Positions 14,332-22,229 of a stretch of 40,086 nucleotides of DNA are shown one piece after another (positions within the stretch are counted from its first letter, which is position 1; each line of letters opens with the position of its first letter). Location of the stretch: positions 1-40,086 of the forward strand of contig NZ_LRRH01000014.1 in the NCBI RefSeq assembly GCF_001646785.1, in the 5' to 3' direction. The DNA is from Rhodococcus phenolicus. Its GTDB lineage: Bacteria; Actinomycetota; Actinomycetes; Mycobacteriales; Mycobacteriaceae. A program made the translations under genes and the position numbers. The notes under the pieces are model-generated. The model saw only the letters and a program-made list of their open reading frames with translations, searched no databases and had not been told where the DNA came from.

Positions 14332-15369
14332 ATGAGCTTCGTGGCACTCGACCCACTCGACGTCGCCGGCCGCGTCGTGCAACTCCTCGAAGCCGGCCGC
14401 CGCAATTCGACGTACAAACTCGCTACCGTGATGGCGCTTGTCGACATCTGTGTGGAGAACGCGACTGCTCCCGACGGGAGTCTGATGGTCCCGATCGACG
14501 AGATCGCCCACCGGGTCATCGGCTACTACTGGAATCAGGTCCGGTCTTTCCACCTCCACGGTCGGCTCGCCCAGGTTGTGCGGGGACGTTCGATCCCCGA
14601 TCGCATCGCGGACGCGAGGGATGTCCTGCTGCGTGACGGGCTCCGCACCGCAGAGGCCGCTCGCGAGGCTTGCCACCCGGTCTATCAACGGCTGGTGCGC
14701 TCCGTACGGTTGACGATGGCGCAGCAGCCGCTCACACATCTTCAATCCGTCCCTCACAGTCAGATCCGCGACGAGTTCCTGTTCGACGCGGCCGGCTTCC
14801 ACAAGAAGATGACGGTGAGTGATCTGGACCGAATTGCCGTAATCGTATTGCGTCCCGGCGTACCCGATGGGTTGCGGCGCACATCCACGCTCCTCAGGAC
14901 GTTCGTACGGTCGCTGTGGGCGCACGACGTCATCGATCTCAACCGGGCCGAGCTGGATGCGGAGGATATCGACGGATTCCTGTTCGGTGCCGATCACACT
15001 GCACTGCGCGCCCTCGTCGATCCGCTGCGTGATCTGCAGTCCGGTCGTTGCTTCTACTGCGACGACCGCCTGACAGCAGAAGTCCACATCGATCACGTGG
15101 TGCCGTGGTCGATGATTCCGATCGATGGCGTTGCGAACCTGGTGGCAGCCGATACGCGATGCAACCTGGACAAGTCCGCAAGCATCCCGATACGCGAGCA
15201 CGTGACGCGAGCCCTGGAACGCGAGTCTCTGTCCGACGTTTCTGCTCTCACCCGTATCCCGGTCCTGCACAAACGGACGGTCTCGGCCGCTCAAGGCGTG
15301 TACGCGGCCTTGCCCGCCGGTTCCATATTGTGGAGGTCGTCCGGGACGTATCAGCCGTACTCCCCCTGA
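14332..15369 (+). CDS. HNH endonuclease domain protein
   Basis: A 345-residue protein. The long N-terminal part (1-225) is helical and not recognised. The C-terminal part is a clear HNH nuclease: zinc cysteines C240 and C243 (CFYC), the HIDHVVPWS core (252-260, His-Asp-His), N269 in GVANLVA, and CNLDKS (277-282) as the second zinc knuckle half. HNH nucleases cut DNA with one metal ion. ATG 14,332 starts the recognisable protein; a short in-frame extension to 14,311 exists. The next gene (DUF2075) follows at 125 bases on the same strand, so the two may form an operon. Confidence 0.82.
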   Translation: MSFVALDPLDVAGRVVQLLEAGRRNSTYKLATVMALVDICVENATAPDGSLMVPIDEIAHRVIGYYWNQVRSFHLHGRLAQVVRGRSIPDRIADARDVLLRDGLRTAEAAREACHPVYQRLVRSVRLTMAQQPLTHLQSVPHSQIRDEFLFDAAGFHKKMTVSDLDRIAVIVLRPGVPDGLRRTSTLLRTFVRSLWAHDVIDLNRAELDAEDIDGFLFGADHTALRALVDPLRDLQSGRCFYCDDRLTAEVHIDHVVPWSMIPIDGVANLVAADTRCNLDKSASIPIREHVTRALERESLSDVSALTRIPVLHKRTVSAAQGVYAALPAGSILWRSSGTYQPYSP

Positions 15370-15494
15370 ACGATCTGCGACCCTTCGCCGATATAGTCTC
15401 TGTCCTGCGGCCCGACGGACTTCCGCTGCGATGAGCAGCCACGGACATGCCCCCACCCGCACGAGTGAATTCGTGCTGCCTTGGGGACCTGACT

Positions 15495-17366
15495 GTGACG
15501 CTGCTTCGTACTACCGCCCGCCGGATCGTCGACCTCGATCGACCCGAATCACTCGCGGAGCAGCTATTGGAGCAAATGCTGTTTCGCACAGGACGCCGTG
15601 CTGGCGAAGCCGAACAGAAGTCGTGGACACGAAGCGTGCCTGTTCTCGCTCGCGATCTCGTCGACGCGGGTCTCGATGACGTCGAGATGCTTCTCGAATA
15701 CCACCTGCCGCTGACCTCGCAGCGGGCCGACGTCGTCCTGGCAGGGACACATCCGCAGACCGGTGCCGCCTCGTACGTGGTGATCGAGTTGAAGCAATGG
15801 TCGGCGGCCCGTCGCTACGAGGACAATCCCGAGCTCGTCGACGTACCCGGAATGCCGGGAGGCCCGATGCTGCACCCGGCGGCACAGGTCAAGGGGTACT
15901 GCGACTACCTCGCAGACTTCGCCCGCACCGTGTCCGATCAACCCGATGCCCTGGCCGGTATCGCGTATCTGCACAACGCGACCGACCCGGGAGCTGTCGC
16001 CGACCTGCTCTCCTATCCGATGAGCGTCACCGGACGCATGTTCACCGCCGCCGAGCGCGGCGACATGATCGCATTCCTCCGGAGCCGTCTCGCTCCCACT
16101 CCCGGCTATGCAGCCGGCGACGCCCTGATGAAATCTGCGGTTGCACCCTCACAACAGCTCCTCAAGGTCGCCGCTGCAGAAGTACGCGACCGACCCCAGT
16201 TCCATCTGCTCGGAAACCAGCAGCTCGCCGTCGACCTCGTGCTCCACGAAGTGGAGCAGTCACGCGCAGCCGATCGAAAGCGCGTCATCATCGTCACCGG
16301 TGGGCCGGGCAGCGGCAAGAGCGTGATCGCGTTGTCGCTGCTCGGCTAGCTCGCCCGTCGTGGACGAACCGTCCTGCATGCAACCGGTTCCCGATCATTC
16401 ACGCAGACGCTGCGTAAAGTCGCGGGGCACCGTGCCCCGCGCGTGCAGAAGATGTTCAAGTACTTCAACCAGTTCATGACCGCCGATCGCAACGGACTGG
16501 ACGTGCTCATCCTCGATGAGGCACACCGCATCCGGGAAACCTCCGTCGACCGCTACACGCGAGCTGAACTTCGCTCAGATCGTCCCCAGGTCGACGAACT
16601 CATCGCGGCGGCCCTTGTCCCTGTATTCCTTCTCGACGAGCACCAGGTCGTACGTCCCGGAGAGATGGGGTCCTTCACCCAGATCGAGCGCTACGCAGCA
16701 ACACTGGGCCTCGAAACTCAGCACATACATCTGGGCGAGCAGTTTCGATGCGGGGGTAGCGAAGAATATCTGCTGTGGGTCAAGCGACTCCTGGAGCTCG
16801 AAGAAGGGGGCCCGTTCGAGTGGAAGGGTGATCCGCAGTTCACTGTCCGGGTTGCCGATACTCCCGAGGAGATGGAGCACCTCCTCTCCCAGCAGAAGGA
16901 TCGCGGTTACTCGGCTCGTATGACGGCCGGATATTGCTGGCCGTGGAGCAACGCGGACAAGAGCGGACATCTGGTGCCGGACGTCCGGATCGGCGGATGG
17001 GCTCGCCCGTGGAACAGCAAGAGCGAACGCAGGATCGGCGACGCTCCCCCGGCTGCACTCTGGGCGACCGAGGAAGGCGGATTCGGGCAGGTCGGTTGTG
17101 TCTACACCGCGCAGGGATTCGAGTACGACTGGAACGGGGTAATTCTCGGACCTGACTTGGTCTGGCGCAACGGACGATTCACCACAGTCCGGGATGCGAA
17201 TCGCGACCCGGATTTCAAGAATCGAACCAAAATCTCCGACGTGCGCTTCGACCGGTTGGTACGCAACGTCTACAAGGTCCTACTGACCCGTGGGATGATC
17301 GGCACCGTCATCTACTCGACCGATGCCGAAACACGCAGTGCACTACGCGATTTGATCTCCGAATAG
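15495..17366 (+). pseudogene. DUF2075 (Schlafen-like) helicase with N-terminal nuclease domain, interrupted by an in-frame TAG
   Basis: The frame reads through as one 623-residue protein except for a single TAG at 16,347-16,349 (codon 285). The N-terminal domain has a PD-(D/E)xK nuclease pattern (SQRADVVLAG ... YVVIELKQW, with E98 and K100). Walker A (GGPGSGKS, about 271-278) lies just before the stop. After it the same frame continues with HATGSRSFTQTLRKV, Walker B VLILDEAHRI, the LGEQFRCGGS motif and a C-terminal GQVGCVYTAQGFEYDWNGVI box typical of DUF2075. There is no frameshift, so one base change (for example from CAG or GAG) would restore it. GTG 15,495 has GGGGA 7 bases upstream; ATG 15,447 is an alternative. 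The truncated 284-residue product would keep the nuclease domain and P-loop only. Confidence 0.8.
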
Positions 17367-17496
17367 TACTTCCCACCGAACGCGGCCCGACGGCCCTCTG
17401 GGAAATAACCAGCTGGACCGTCGAGATCAACACAGAGACACACCGGACTGGAACGGTCTCACTTGCTCAGCGAAAGTTCCGCCCTATCATTCGCCC

Positions 17497-18771
17497 GTGA
17501 GAAGTAGCGAAGTCAGTGCATGGGCAGACAGTTGGAATTTCCGCGCTTCTGTGAGCTTCGGGGACGTACGTCGGTCCACACTGCCTGCAGATGGTCCAAG
17601 ACGAAGTGGGTGGTACCTCCTTTGCTTCGACGACGGTTCCTTCTACATCGGCGAGTCGGTCGATCTCCGTTCCCGGATGGGTGGGCACGCCGCGGAGTGG
17701 GGCGACGAGATCACCATGGTTCGACTTCTTCCGAAGGCCGCCTCGAAACAACAGCTCCAAGTACTCGAGCGCCAGCTGATCCGAGAAGCACGGGAGCGAA
17801 AGATCCCACTGCGCAACGTCACCCACTCCGATGTCACCATCGGCCGTGACGCGCTCGACGAAATCTTGTGCACCGACGAGCAGACCAGATGGCTCGCGGA
17901 TCCTCGCACGTTTAATGTGCAACGCCCCGACCCGCTGAAGGACCTCGCAGAGCAGGAAGTGCGGTACACAACCGCTGTGCGCCGATACCGAGAGCTTCCG
18001 GAATCGGGCGCGCTCACCGCATTGCTGCGAAACTTCCTCGAAGCATGTGTTCCCTCTCCCCGTGCGACCGAGTTCCAGTATTGGTCTGTGAGCACCGGGA
18101 CATACGGTCAGAGCAAGTACCCTCGACGGTTCTGTGTAAGCGTCGGAATGATGGAGGTCTTCGTCGCTCACGGGCTCAGGGACACACCAGGTGCAATACT
18201 CGGCATTCTCAACGTGCGCGAAAGCACTCTGCTTTCCGAGTTCGGAACTCCGCATGCGTTCCAGAAGAGGCATCCGGGCGTTCGCATCGAAGCAAGTGAG
18301 TACGTAGATGCCGGCGATGACCTCGTAACACTGAGAACTTCTGATTTGAGCACGCTCGAACGACTGCTGCGTGATCCTGGAGTCAGCGCGGCAGCTGCTC
18401 AGCTCGTCATCGACCTCATGCGCAAGCACTACTGCGTCTACACCCGCTATCACTGCCCACAGCTCGTGCAGATGGATTTCGATTGGCCCGGAAAACTGGA
18501 TGCCGGTGGACGGCGCACTGAGCGAGCATGTTCGATCCGGGCGTCTCGAAGCTGGCGAAGTGCTCCACTACCGCGATGCCTCGACTGATGTCGTTCATCA
18601 GGCTCGGGTCACCGCCGATGGCGGCCCCTCGAATTCGAAGGCAGACAGTACGACGATCCCTCGTCCCCACTAATCGAGAAACTGGGGGCAACCCGCAACG
18701 GGTGGCGCGACTGGCGGCGCTCCGATGGTCGTTCGTTGCGTGATCTCTCAGATCGTGCGCGGCCCAACTGA
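17497..18771 (+). pseudogene. GIY-YIG nuclease with C-terminal RAMA domain, two compensating frameshifts
   Basis: From GTG 17,497 the frame gives a GIY-YIG-type nuclease domain (GWYLLCF at 38-44, FYIGES at 49-54, R58, H64, E91) and a middle region of about 230 residues that I do not recognise. Near 18,492-18,495 (a run of four A) one extra base throws the frame off, and it then stops at 18,588. In the next frame the protein clearly continues (NWMPVDGALSEHVRSGRL), and near 18,625-18,628 (a run of four C) one missing base returns it to the first frame, ending at TGA 18,769-18,771. The restored protein of about 424 residues ends in a RAMA-type domain. As sequenced, the product is 363 residues with a scrambled tail. 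Confidence 0.65.
18496..18771 (+). other. RAMA domain coding segment (split across two frames)
   Basis: Read across the second frameshift, this segment encodes LSEHVRSGRLEAGEVLHYR, VTADGG, then LEFEGRQYDDPSSPLIEKLG and NGWRDWRRSDGRSLRDL. This is the usual order of the RAMA domain (restriction enzyme adenine methylase associated): an entry helix, 'G..L.YR', a short beta hairpin, a 'Y.SPS' region and the closing 'NGW..W' motif. RAMA domains have been predicted to recognise modified DNA in restriction and conflict systems. Coupled to GIY-YIG it would make a modification-dependent nuclease. Confidence 0.7.
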
Positions 18772-19116
18772 TTTACACGGCGACACCCACATTCGCGGAA
18801 CACGTTGAGCAAGGAATACGCTGGCGGCACTCTGATGGTCGGCGTACGCGCAGCGCCAGGATCCCGAGTTGGCCACCAAGCTGGGTTGCGCAACTGAGAA
18901 GACCCGCCACGAGCGGGTAACTGCCGACGGGCCGGATATCCGACTGATAACGAATGGAGTGTCGGAAATATCGCGACCGGAGGTGTGCGCCGAAGGTCTC
19001 TCCTCGTCAGCAAGCGTGTGGAGCGCCACCTCTGAACCAACTCGGGCAATTGGTAATCTCGATGCCCGAAGCGCGTCCATAGATCGGCCGCGGGGAACCC
19101 AAGCGGCAGGAGTGAC
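18772..19116. other. 345-base gap without a gene; two stem-loops
   Basis: No coding frame with a recognisable protein on either strand. Two inverted repeats are visible. ACCCGC (18,902-18,907) pairs with GCGGGT (18,913-18,918) over a five-base loop. GATATCCGAC (18,935-18,944) pairs with GTCGGAAATATC (18,961-18,972) with a two-base bulge. They lie between two rightward genes, so they may end the GIY-YIG/RAMA transcript or regulate the double GIY-YIG gene. Confidence 0.5.
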
Positions 19117-20049
19117 GTGACACGAGGCAATGACCGGTGGGCGGACTCCTCTGCGTGCAAATCCGCGACGATAGAACCGGAAACGAGTTGGAGTGAGTGG
19201 CTGCCATTGCGCGGGATTTCGCGCAATCCCGCCGTACCTCGGACTCCTGGGATCTATCGCGTGCGTCGCGTAGGCCGCAACGAACTCGACTACATCGGTC
19301 AGACCGGCCGCAATCTTCGCGAGCGGTTGGGCGCACTCTCGCGTTGCTACAACGACGAGATGCCGTACCGCGATCCGCACACTGCCGCCCCGGCCTTGTG
19401 GGCACTTCGGCACTCCAGTGGGTGTGAGTTCGAGGCCTCCGTATACCCACTGGATGTCGACGCACCCACGCGCAAGGGACGCGAAGCCCTGGAGATCGCA
19501 CTGTACCGGCAGCAATGCGGTAACTCGCCTACTGTCCAATTCGGACGCGTTCCCCTCGGCTATCGCGCTTCCTCCCAAAACAACTCTCGTTTGGTCGCCG
19601 CGGGAGCTCGATTCCGCGGTGGCGCCTACAGTGGCCCACCGCTGGCCGAACACCACGTGGGCACAGGACCGAAAGGCCGTCTTTCCCCGGCTCCTCAAAC
19701 CGAGTCGTGGTGTGGTCACAGCTGGAGCGCGTGGCTACCGTTGCACGAGGTTGGGTCGAACTTCGCTCAGGTCACCGTCGGGCTTTATCGCATACGAGGA
19801 GATTCCGGCGGCGAACTGCTGTATGTCGGTCAAGGCGCGCTTCCGAACAGACCTCGGGCACACCTCGCCAAAATTGCGAAAGCGGACCACGCACAGGGTG
19901 CCATCCTGGCGATGCAGAAGAGCCTCGAAGTCTCCTGGGTAGCGACGCCCGAGCTGGCCTCACATCAACTCCTGGAACTCGAGAATGATCTCATCGCCGC
20001 GCACGTCCTCCACATGGGTAGTGCTCCGGCAGCACAATTCATTGGATGA
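19117..20049 (+). CDS. Protein with two GIY-YIG domains in tandem
   Basis: A 310-residue protein built from two similar halves. Each begins with a Trp-rich box (SWSEWLPL at 24-31; SWSAWLPL at 202-209) followed by a GIY-YIG signature: PGIYRVR ... DYIGQTGRNLRERL (44-71) and VGLYRIR ... LYVGQGALPNRPRAHL (221-250). Candidate catalytic Glu residues follow in each half (E126 in REALEIALYR; E289 in LELENDL). GIY-YIG enzymes cut one DNA strand per active site, so two sites in one chain could make a double-strand cut without a dimer; this is inference. GTG 19,117 has GGAG 4 bases upstream. It lies between the broken GIY-YIG/RAMA gene and the IS pair. Codon use matches the neighbours and the frame is intact. 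Confidence 0.78.
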   Translation: MTRGNDRWADSSACKSATIEPETSWSEWLPLRGISRNPAVPRTPGIYRVRRVGRNELDYIGQTGRNLRERLGALSRCYNDEMPYRDPHTAAPALWALRHSSGCEFEASVYPLDVDAPTRKGREALEIALYRQQCGNSPTVQFGRVPLGYRASSQNNSRLVAAGARFRGGAYSGPPLAEHHVGTGPKGRLSPAPQTESWCGHSWSAWLPLHEVGSNFAQVTVGLYRIRGDSGGELLYVGQGALPNRPRAHLAKIAKADHAQGAILAMQKSLEVSWVATPELASHQLLELENDLIAAHVLHMGSAPAAQFIG

Positions 20050-20104
20050 CTCGTGACAGCCATACACCCGACAGATTCAGCGACCATCGCCAGCGGACTG
20101 AGGC

Positions 20105-20108
20105 CTAG
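20105..20108. repeat. CTAG target duplication, left edge of the IS481-type element
   Basis: First of three CTAG copies that border the two IS elements (others at 21,179-21,182 and 22,226-22,229). CTAG is a favoured target and four-base duplication for IS481-family elements and for the IS5 group (YTAR). The bases CTA also supply, on the minus strand, the TAG stop codon of the transposase. Confidence 0.75.
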
Positions 20109-21073
20109 GTGTAATTCCCGGGGACGTTGTGAACGCCGACGCGGTCTATAGGTGACTGTCCACCGATCCCGGTGTGGGGCCGATGGTGATTGTAGTCATG
20201 CAGCCACTGCTGGTAGGTGGCACAGCGGGCCTCCTCGGACCGGTAGGTGTGCGCGTACGCCCACTCGGCAGCGAGGGTGCGGTTGAACCGTTCGACCTTG
20301 CCGTTGGTCTGCGGCCGATACGGCCGGGTCCGCTTGTGCGCGATCTCCGGACCGAGAGCAGAAGCGAACTCCTTTGATCGATAGCAGGATCCGTTGTCCG
20401 TCAGCACTCGCCTGACGGTGATCCGGTGTGCGGTGAAGAACGCGTGGGCGCGGGTCCAGAACCCGGCCGCGGTGCCCTTGCGTTCATCTCCGAGGATTTC
20501 CGAGTAGGCGAGTCGCGAGTGGTCGTCGACCGCGTGGTGCAGGTAGGCGTAGCCCATCCCGGAGCGGGTTTTGCTGCCGGCGTGTCGGCCGATCTTGCGG
20601 TGCCCGCCGCCGTCGGGGATGCGGCCGAGTTTCTTGATGTCGACGTGCACCAGATCACCCGGTTGCTCGTGTTCGTAGCGGTGCGGGTTCGGGCGGCGTA
20701 CGGGCAGTCCGGTGGCCTGGTCGAGGTGGGCGAGTTGGGGCATCTTGTAGCGGCGCAGCACCGCCTCGACGGTCGATTTCGCCAGGTGGAGGTGGTAGGC
20801 GATGCGGTGCGGTCCCCACCGTCGGGTGAAGCGCAGGCCGATGATGCGTCGTTCGGTGCGGGTCGGGGTCCGGTGTGGGCAGGACTGGGGGTGTGAGGAC
20901 CGGTCCTGCATCGATCGGTCACCGGACAGGTAGCGATCGACCCATTTCTTGGCGGTCGCCGGTGAGCACTGGAACCGTTCGGCGGCTCTGCGCAGGCTCC
21001 AGCCGGTCTTGACGACGAGTTCGGCGAGGGCCAATCGGCCGCGTGGGGTGAGGTAGGCGTTAGCGTGTGTCAC
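20105..21073 (-). CDS. IS481-family transposase
   Basis: A 322-residue DDE transposase. The N-terminal part (about 1-60) is a helix-turn-helix DNA-binding region (LVVKTGWSLRRAAERFQCSP, then AKKWVDRYL). The catalytic RNase H-like core shows the DDE triad in DLVHVDIKKLG, VLTDNGSCYRS and NGKVERFNRTL, and the C-terminal YNHHRPHTG motif is typical of IS481/IS3-related enzymes. The GTG start at 21,071-21,073 is directly preceded by the arm of a hairpin containing the ribosome site. The TAG stop is formed by the flanking CTAG target, outside the inverted repeat. The frame is intact and full length. Confidence 0.93.
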   Translation of the reverse strand: MTHANAYLTPRGRLALAELVVKTGWSLRRAAERFQCSPATAKKWVDRYLSGDRSMQDRSSHPQSCPHRTPTRTERRIIGLRFTRRWGPHRIAYHLHLAKSTVEAVLRRYKMPQLAHLDQATGLPVRRPNPHRYEHEQPGDLVHVDIKKLGRIPDGGGHRKIGRHAGSKTRSGMGYAYLHHAVDDHSRLAYSEILGDERKGTAAGFWTRAHAFFTAHRITVRRVLTDNGSCYRSKEFASALGPEIAHKRTRPYRPQTNGKVERFNRTLAAEWAYAHTYRSEEARCATYQQWLHDYNHHRPHTGIGGQSPIDRVGVHNVPGNYT

Positions 21074-21178
21074 GAGGACCTCTCGGTAGTCGGCGTGTGT
21101 GTGGTAACCACACCGATACCGGAGGTCCTCACCTATCTCGTGGCGGCACGCCGTTCACAACCTGCCTGGGAACTACAC
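20109..21178 (-). mobile_element. Complete IS481-family insertion sequence
   Basis: A 1070-base element. Its 26-base terminal inverted repeats are 20,109-20,134 (GTGTAATTCCCGGGGACG...) and 21,153-21,178; reading both inwards, 22 of 26 positions match. It is flanked on both sides by CTAG. It carries one intact transposase gene on the minus strand and a hairpin just ahead of that gene. The element appears potentially active. Confidence 0.88.
21074..21130 (-). promoter_or_regulatory. Leader hairpin abutting the IS481 transposase start
   Basis: On the minus strand GAGGACCTCCGGTA pairs with TACCGAGAGGTCCTC (one bulged A), and the second arm ends right at the GTG start codon. The arm contains GAGAGG, the likely ribosome site 5 bases from GTG, so folding would hide it. 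The loop holds a further palindrome, GTGTGGTTACCACAC. Known IS elements such as IS10 and IS50 use such structures to block translation from read-through transcripts; that role here is inferred. Confidence 0.6.
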
Positions 21179-21182
21179 CTAG
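21179..21182. repeat. CTAG shared by both IS elements
   Basis: This copy is at once the right border of the IS481-type element and the left border of the IS5-type element, with no spare base between them. One element therefore inserted into the target duplication made by the other. Confidence 0.75.
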
Positions 21183-21190
21183 GCCGTGTT

Positions 21191-22099
21191 TCAAAAGGCG
21201 GCTGATCGCAGCCACTGATTGATCGCGGCGATACGCACAGTGGCGGTGTAGCGGACAGCGAGCTTGTCGTATCTCGTTGCCACAGCACGGTTCTGCTTGA
21301 GCAGGTTGATGCCGCACTCGACGGCGTGGCGCTGCTTGTAGTGCTCGGTGTCGAAGACGGGTGGGCGACCACCAGATGAGCCCTTCTTCTTCCGATTCGT
21401 GACCTGGTCGGTCTTGGTCGGGATCGTCGACCTGATTCCTCGCGTGCGGAGGTAGGCACGGTTGGCGGCACTGCTGTACGCCTTGTCCGCCAGTACCGCA
21501 TGAGGGCGGCGGCGCGGTCGACCACGACCGCGCCGCGGCACCCGAATCGCGTCGAGCACGGCCTCGAACTGCGGACTGTCGCCGCACTGACCTGCAGTGA
21601 CGATGAGTGAGAGGACCTTGCGGCCCTGCTCGCATGCCAGATGCGTCTTGGTTGTCCAGCCGCCGCGTGAGCGTACCAACGCATGATCATCCGGTTCGGT
21701 GTCGACACCGCCCGGCGGCTCGGCCTGCTGATCACCGTCCCTGCGGGCACCGGCTGCGTGCTGGTGTGCTCGGGCGATGGTCGAATCGACGCTGACATCC
21801 CACACGATCTCGCCGGCCGCGTCGGCGAGCGCCTGCAATCGGGTGAGGATCGGCGCCCACACCCCTGCGCGTTGCCAGCGCCGGAACAGTCCGTACACCG
21901 TCTGCCACGGCCCGTACCGGTCCGGAATGTCCCGCCACGGGCATCCTGTGCGGATGCGCCACCGGATCCCGTCGATGAGCTGGCGTTTCGTCCACTTCGG
22001 CGGCCGGCCCGCCTTCTTTCCCCGAGGCAGCAACGGCTCCAACCGCGCCCACTGCGCGTCGGTCAGATCCGCCCGCCCCGGTACCGCTACGCTGGGCAC
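21191..22099 (-). CDS. IS5-family transposase
   Basis: A 302-residue DDE transposase in a single frame. The N-terminus has the family pattern DLTDAQWARLEPLLP, then RQLIDGIRWRIRTGCPWRDI and RYGPWQTVYGLFRRW. The catalytic segments are VWDVSVDSTIARAHQHAAG, VLADKAYSS and a C-terminal YKQRHAVECGINLLKQ (Y-(2)-R-(3)-E-(6)-K type). Many IS5-family elements need a frameshift to make the full protein; this one does not. The start is GTG 22,097-22,099, with GGAG 5 bases upstream inside a hairpin arm. The stop lies in the left inverted repeat. Confidence 0.93.
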   Translation of the reverse strand: MPSVAVPGRADLTDAQWARLEPLLPRGKKAGRPPKWTKRQLIDGIRWRIRTGCPWRDIPDRYGPWQTVYGLFRRWQRAGVWAPILTRLQALADAAGEIVWDVSVDSTIARAHQHAAGARRDGDQQAEPPGGVDTEPDDHALVRSRGGWTTKTHLACEQGRKVLSLIVTAGQCGDSPQFEAVLDAIRVPRRGRGRPRRRPHAVLADKAYSSAANRAYLRTRGIRSTIPTKTDQVTNRKKKGSSGGRPPVFDTEHYKQRHAVECGINLLKQNRAVATRYDKLAVRYTATVRIAAINQWLRSAAF

Positions 22100-22154
22100 G
22101 AGGTCTCCGGTATTCAGGTTTGTCTTGGTCGATTAACCCTCTACCGGAGACCTC
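22100..22154 (-). promoter_or_regulatory. Leader hairpin abutting the IS5 transposase start
   Basis: GAGGTCTCCGGTA (22,100-22,112) and TACCGGAGACCTC (22,142-22,154) are perfect 13-base inverted repeats around a 29-base loop. On the transposase mRNA the second arm ends exactly at the GTG start and contains the GGAG ribosome site, so the stem would mask initiation. The arms closely resemble those of the neighbouring, unrelated IS481-type element. Confidence 0.6.
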
Positions 22155-22225
22155 GCTCATTCAGTTGTCATGACACGCCAGGTGAGGCAGTGAATCCCTC
22201 GGCGGATCCACATTTGAAACACGGC

Positions 22226-22229
22226 CTAG
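22226..22229. repeat. CTAG target duplication, right edge of the IS5-type element
   Basis: Third CTAG copy. Joining the outer flanks around one CTAG gives GGCCTAGGCC, a ten-base palindrome that is the inferred pre-insertion target. Confidence 0.75.

Larger units (their letters stand above)
21183..22225 (-). mobile_element. Complete IS5-family insertion sequence
   Basis: A 1043-base element with perfect 13-base terminal inverted repeats: GCCGTGTTTCAAA at 21,183-21,195 and TTTGAAACACGGC at 22,213-22,225. CTAG flanks both ends. One intact transposase gene lies on the minus strand and begins next to a hairpin near the right end. The element appears potentially active. The IS5 family is assigned from the transposase and the YTAR-type target. 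Confidence 0.88.

Noticed and set aside
16347-16349. Programmed recoding of TAG (pyrrolysine or suppressor)
   Set aside because: No recoding signal is visible and such use is not expected in this lineage; a nonsense mutation or sequencing error is simpler.
18748-19719. Leftward open frame of 323 residues over the double GIY-YIG gene
   Set aside because: The rightward frame has two clear GIY-YIG motifs and a ribosome site; the leftward one has no motif.
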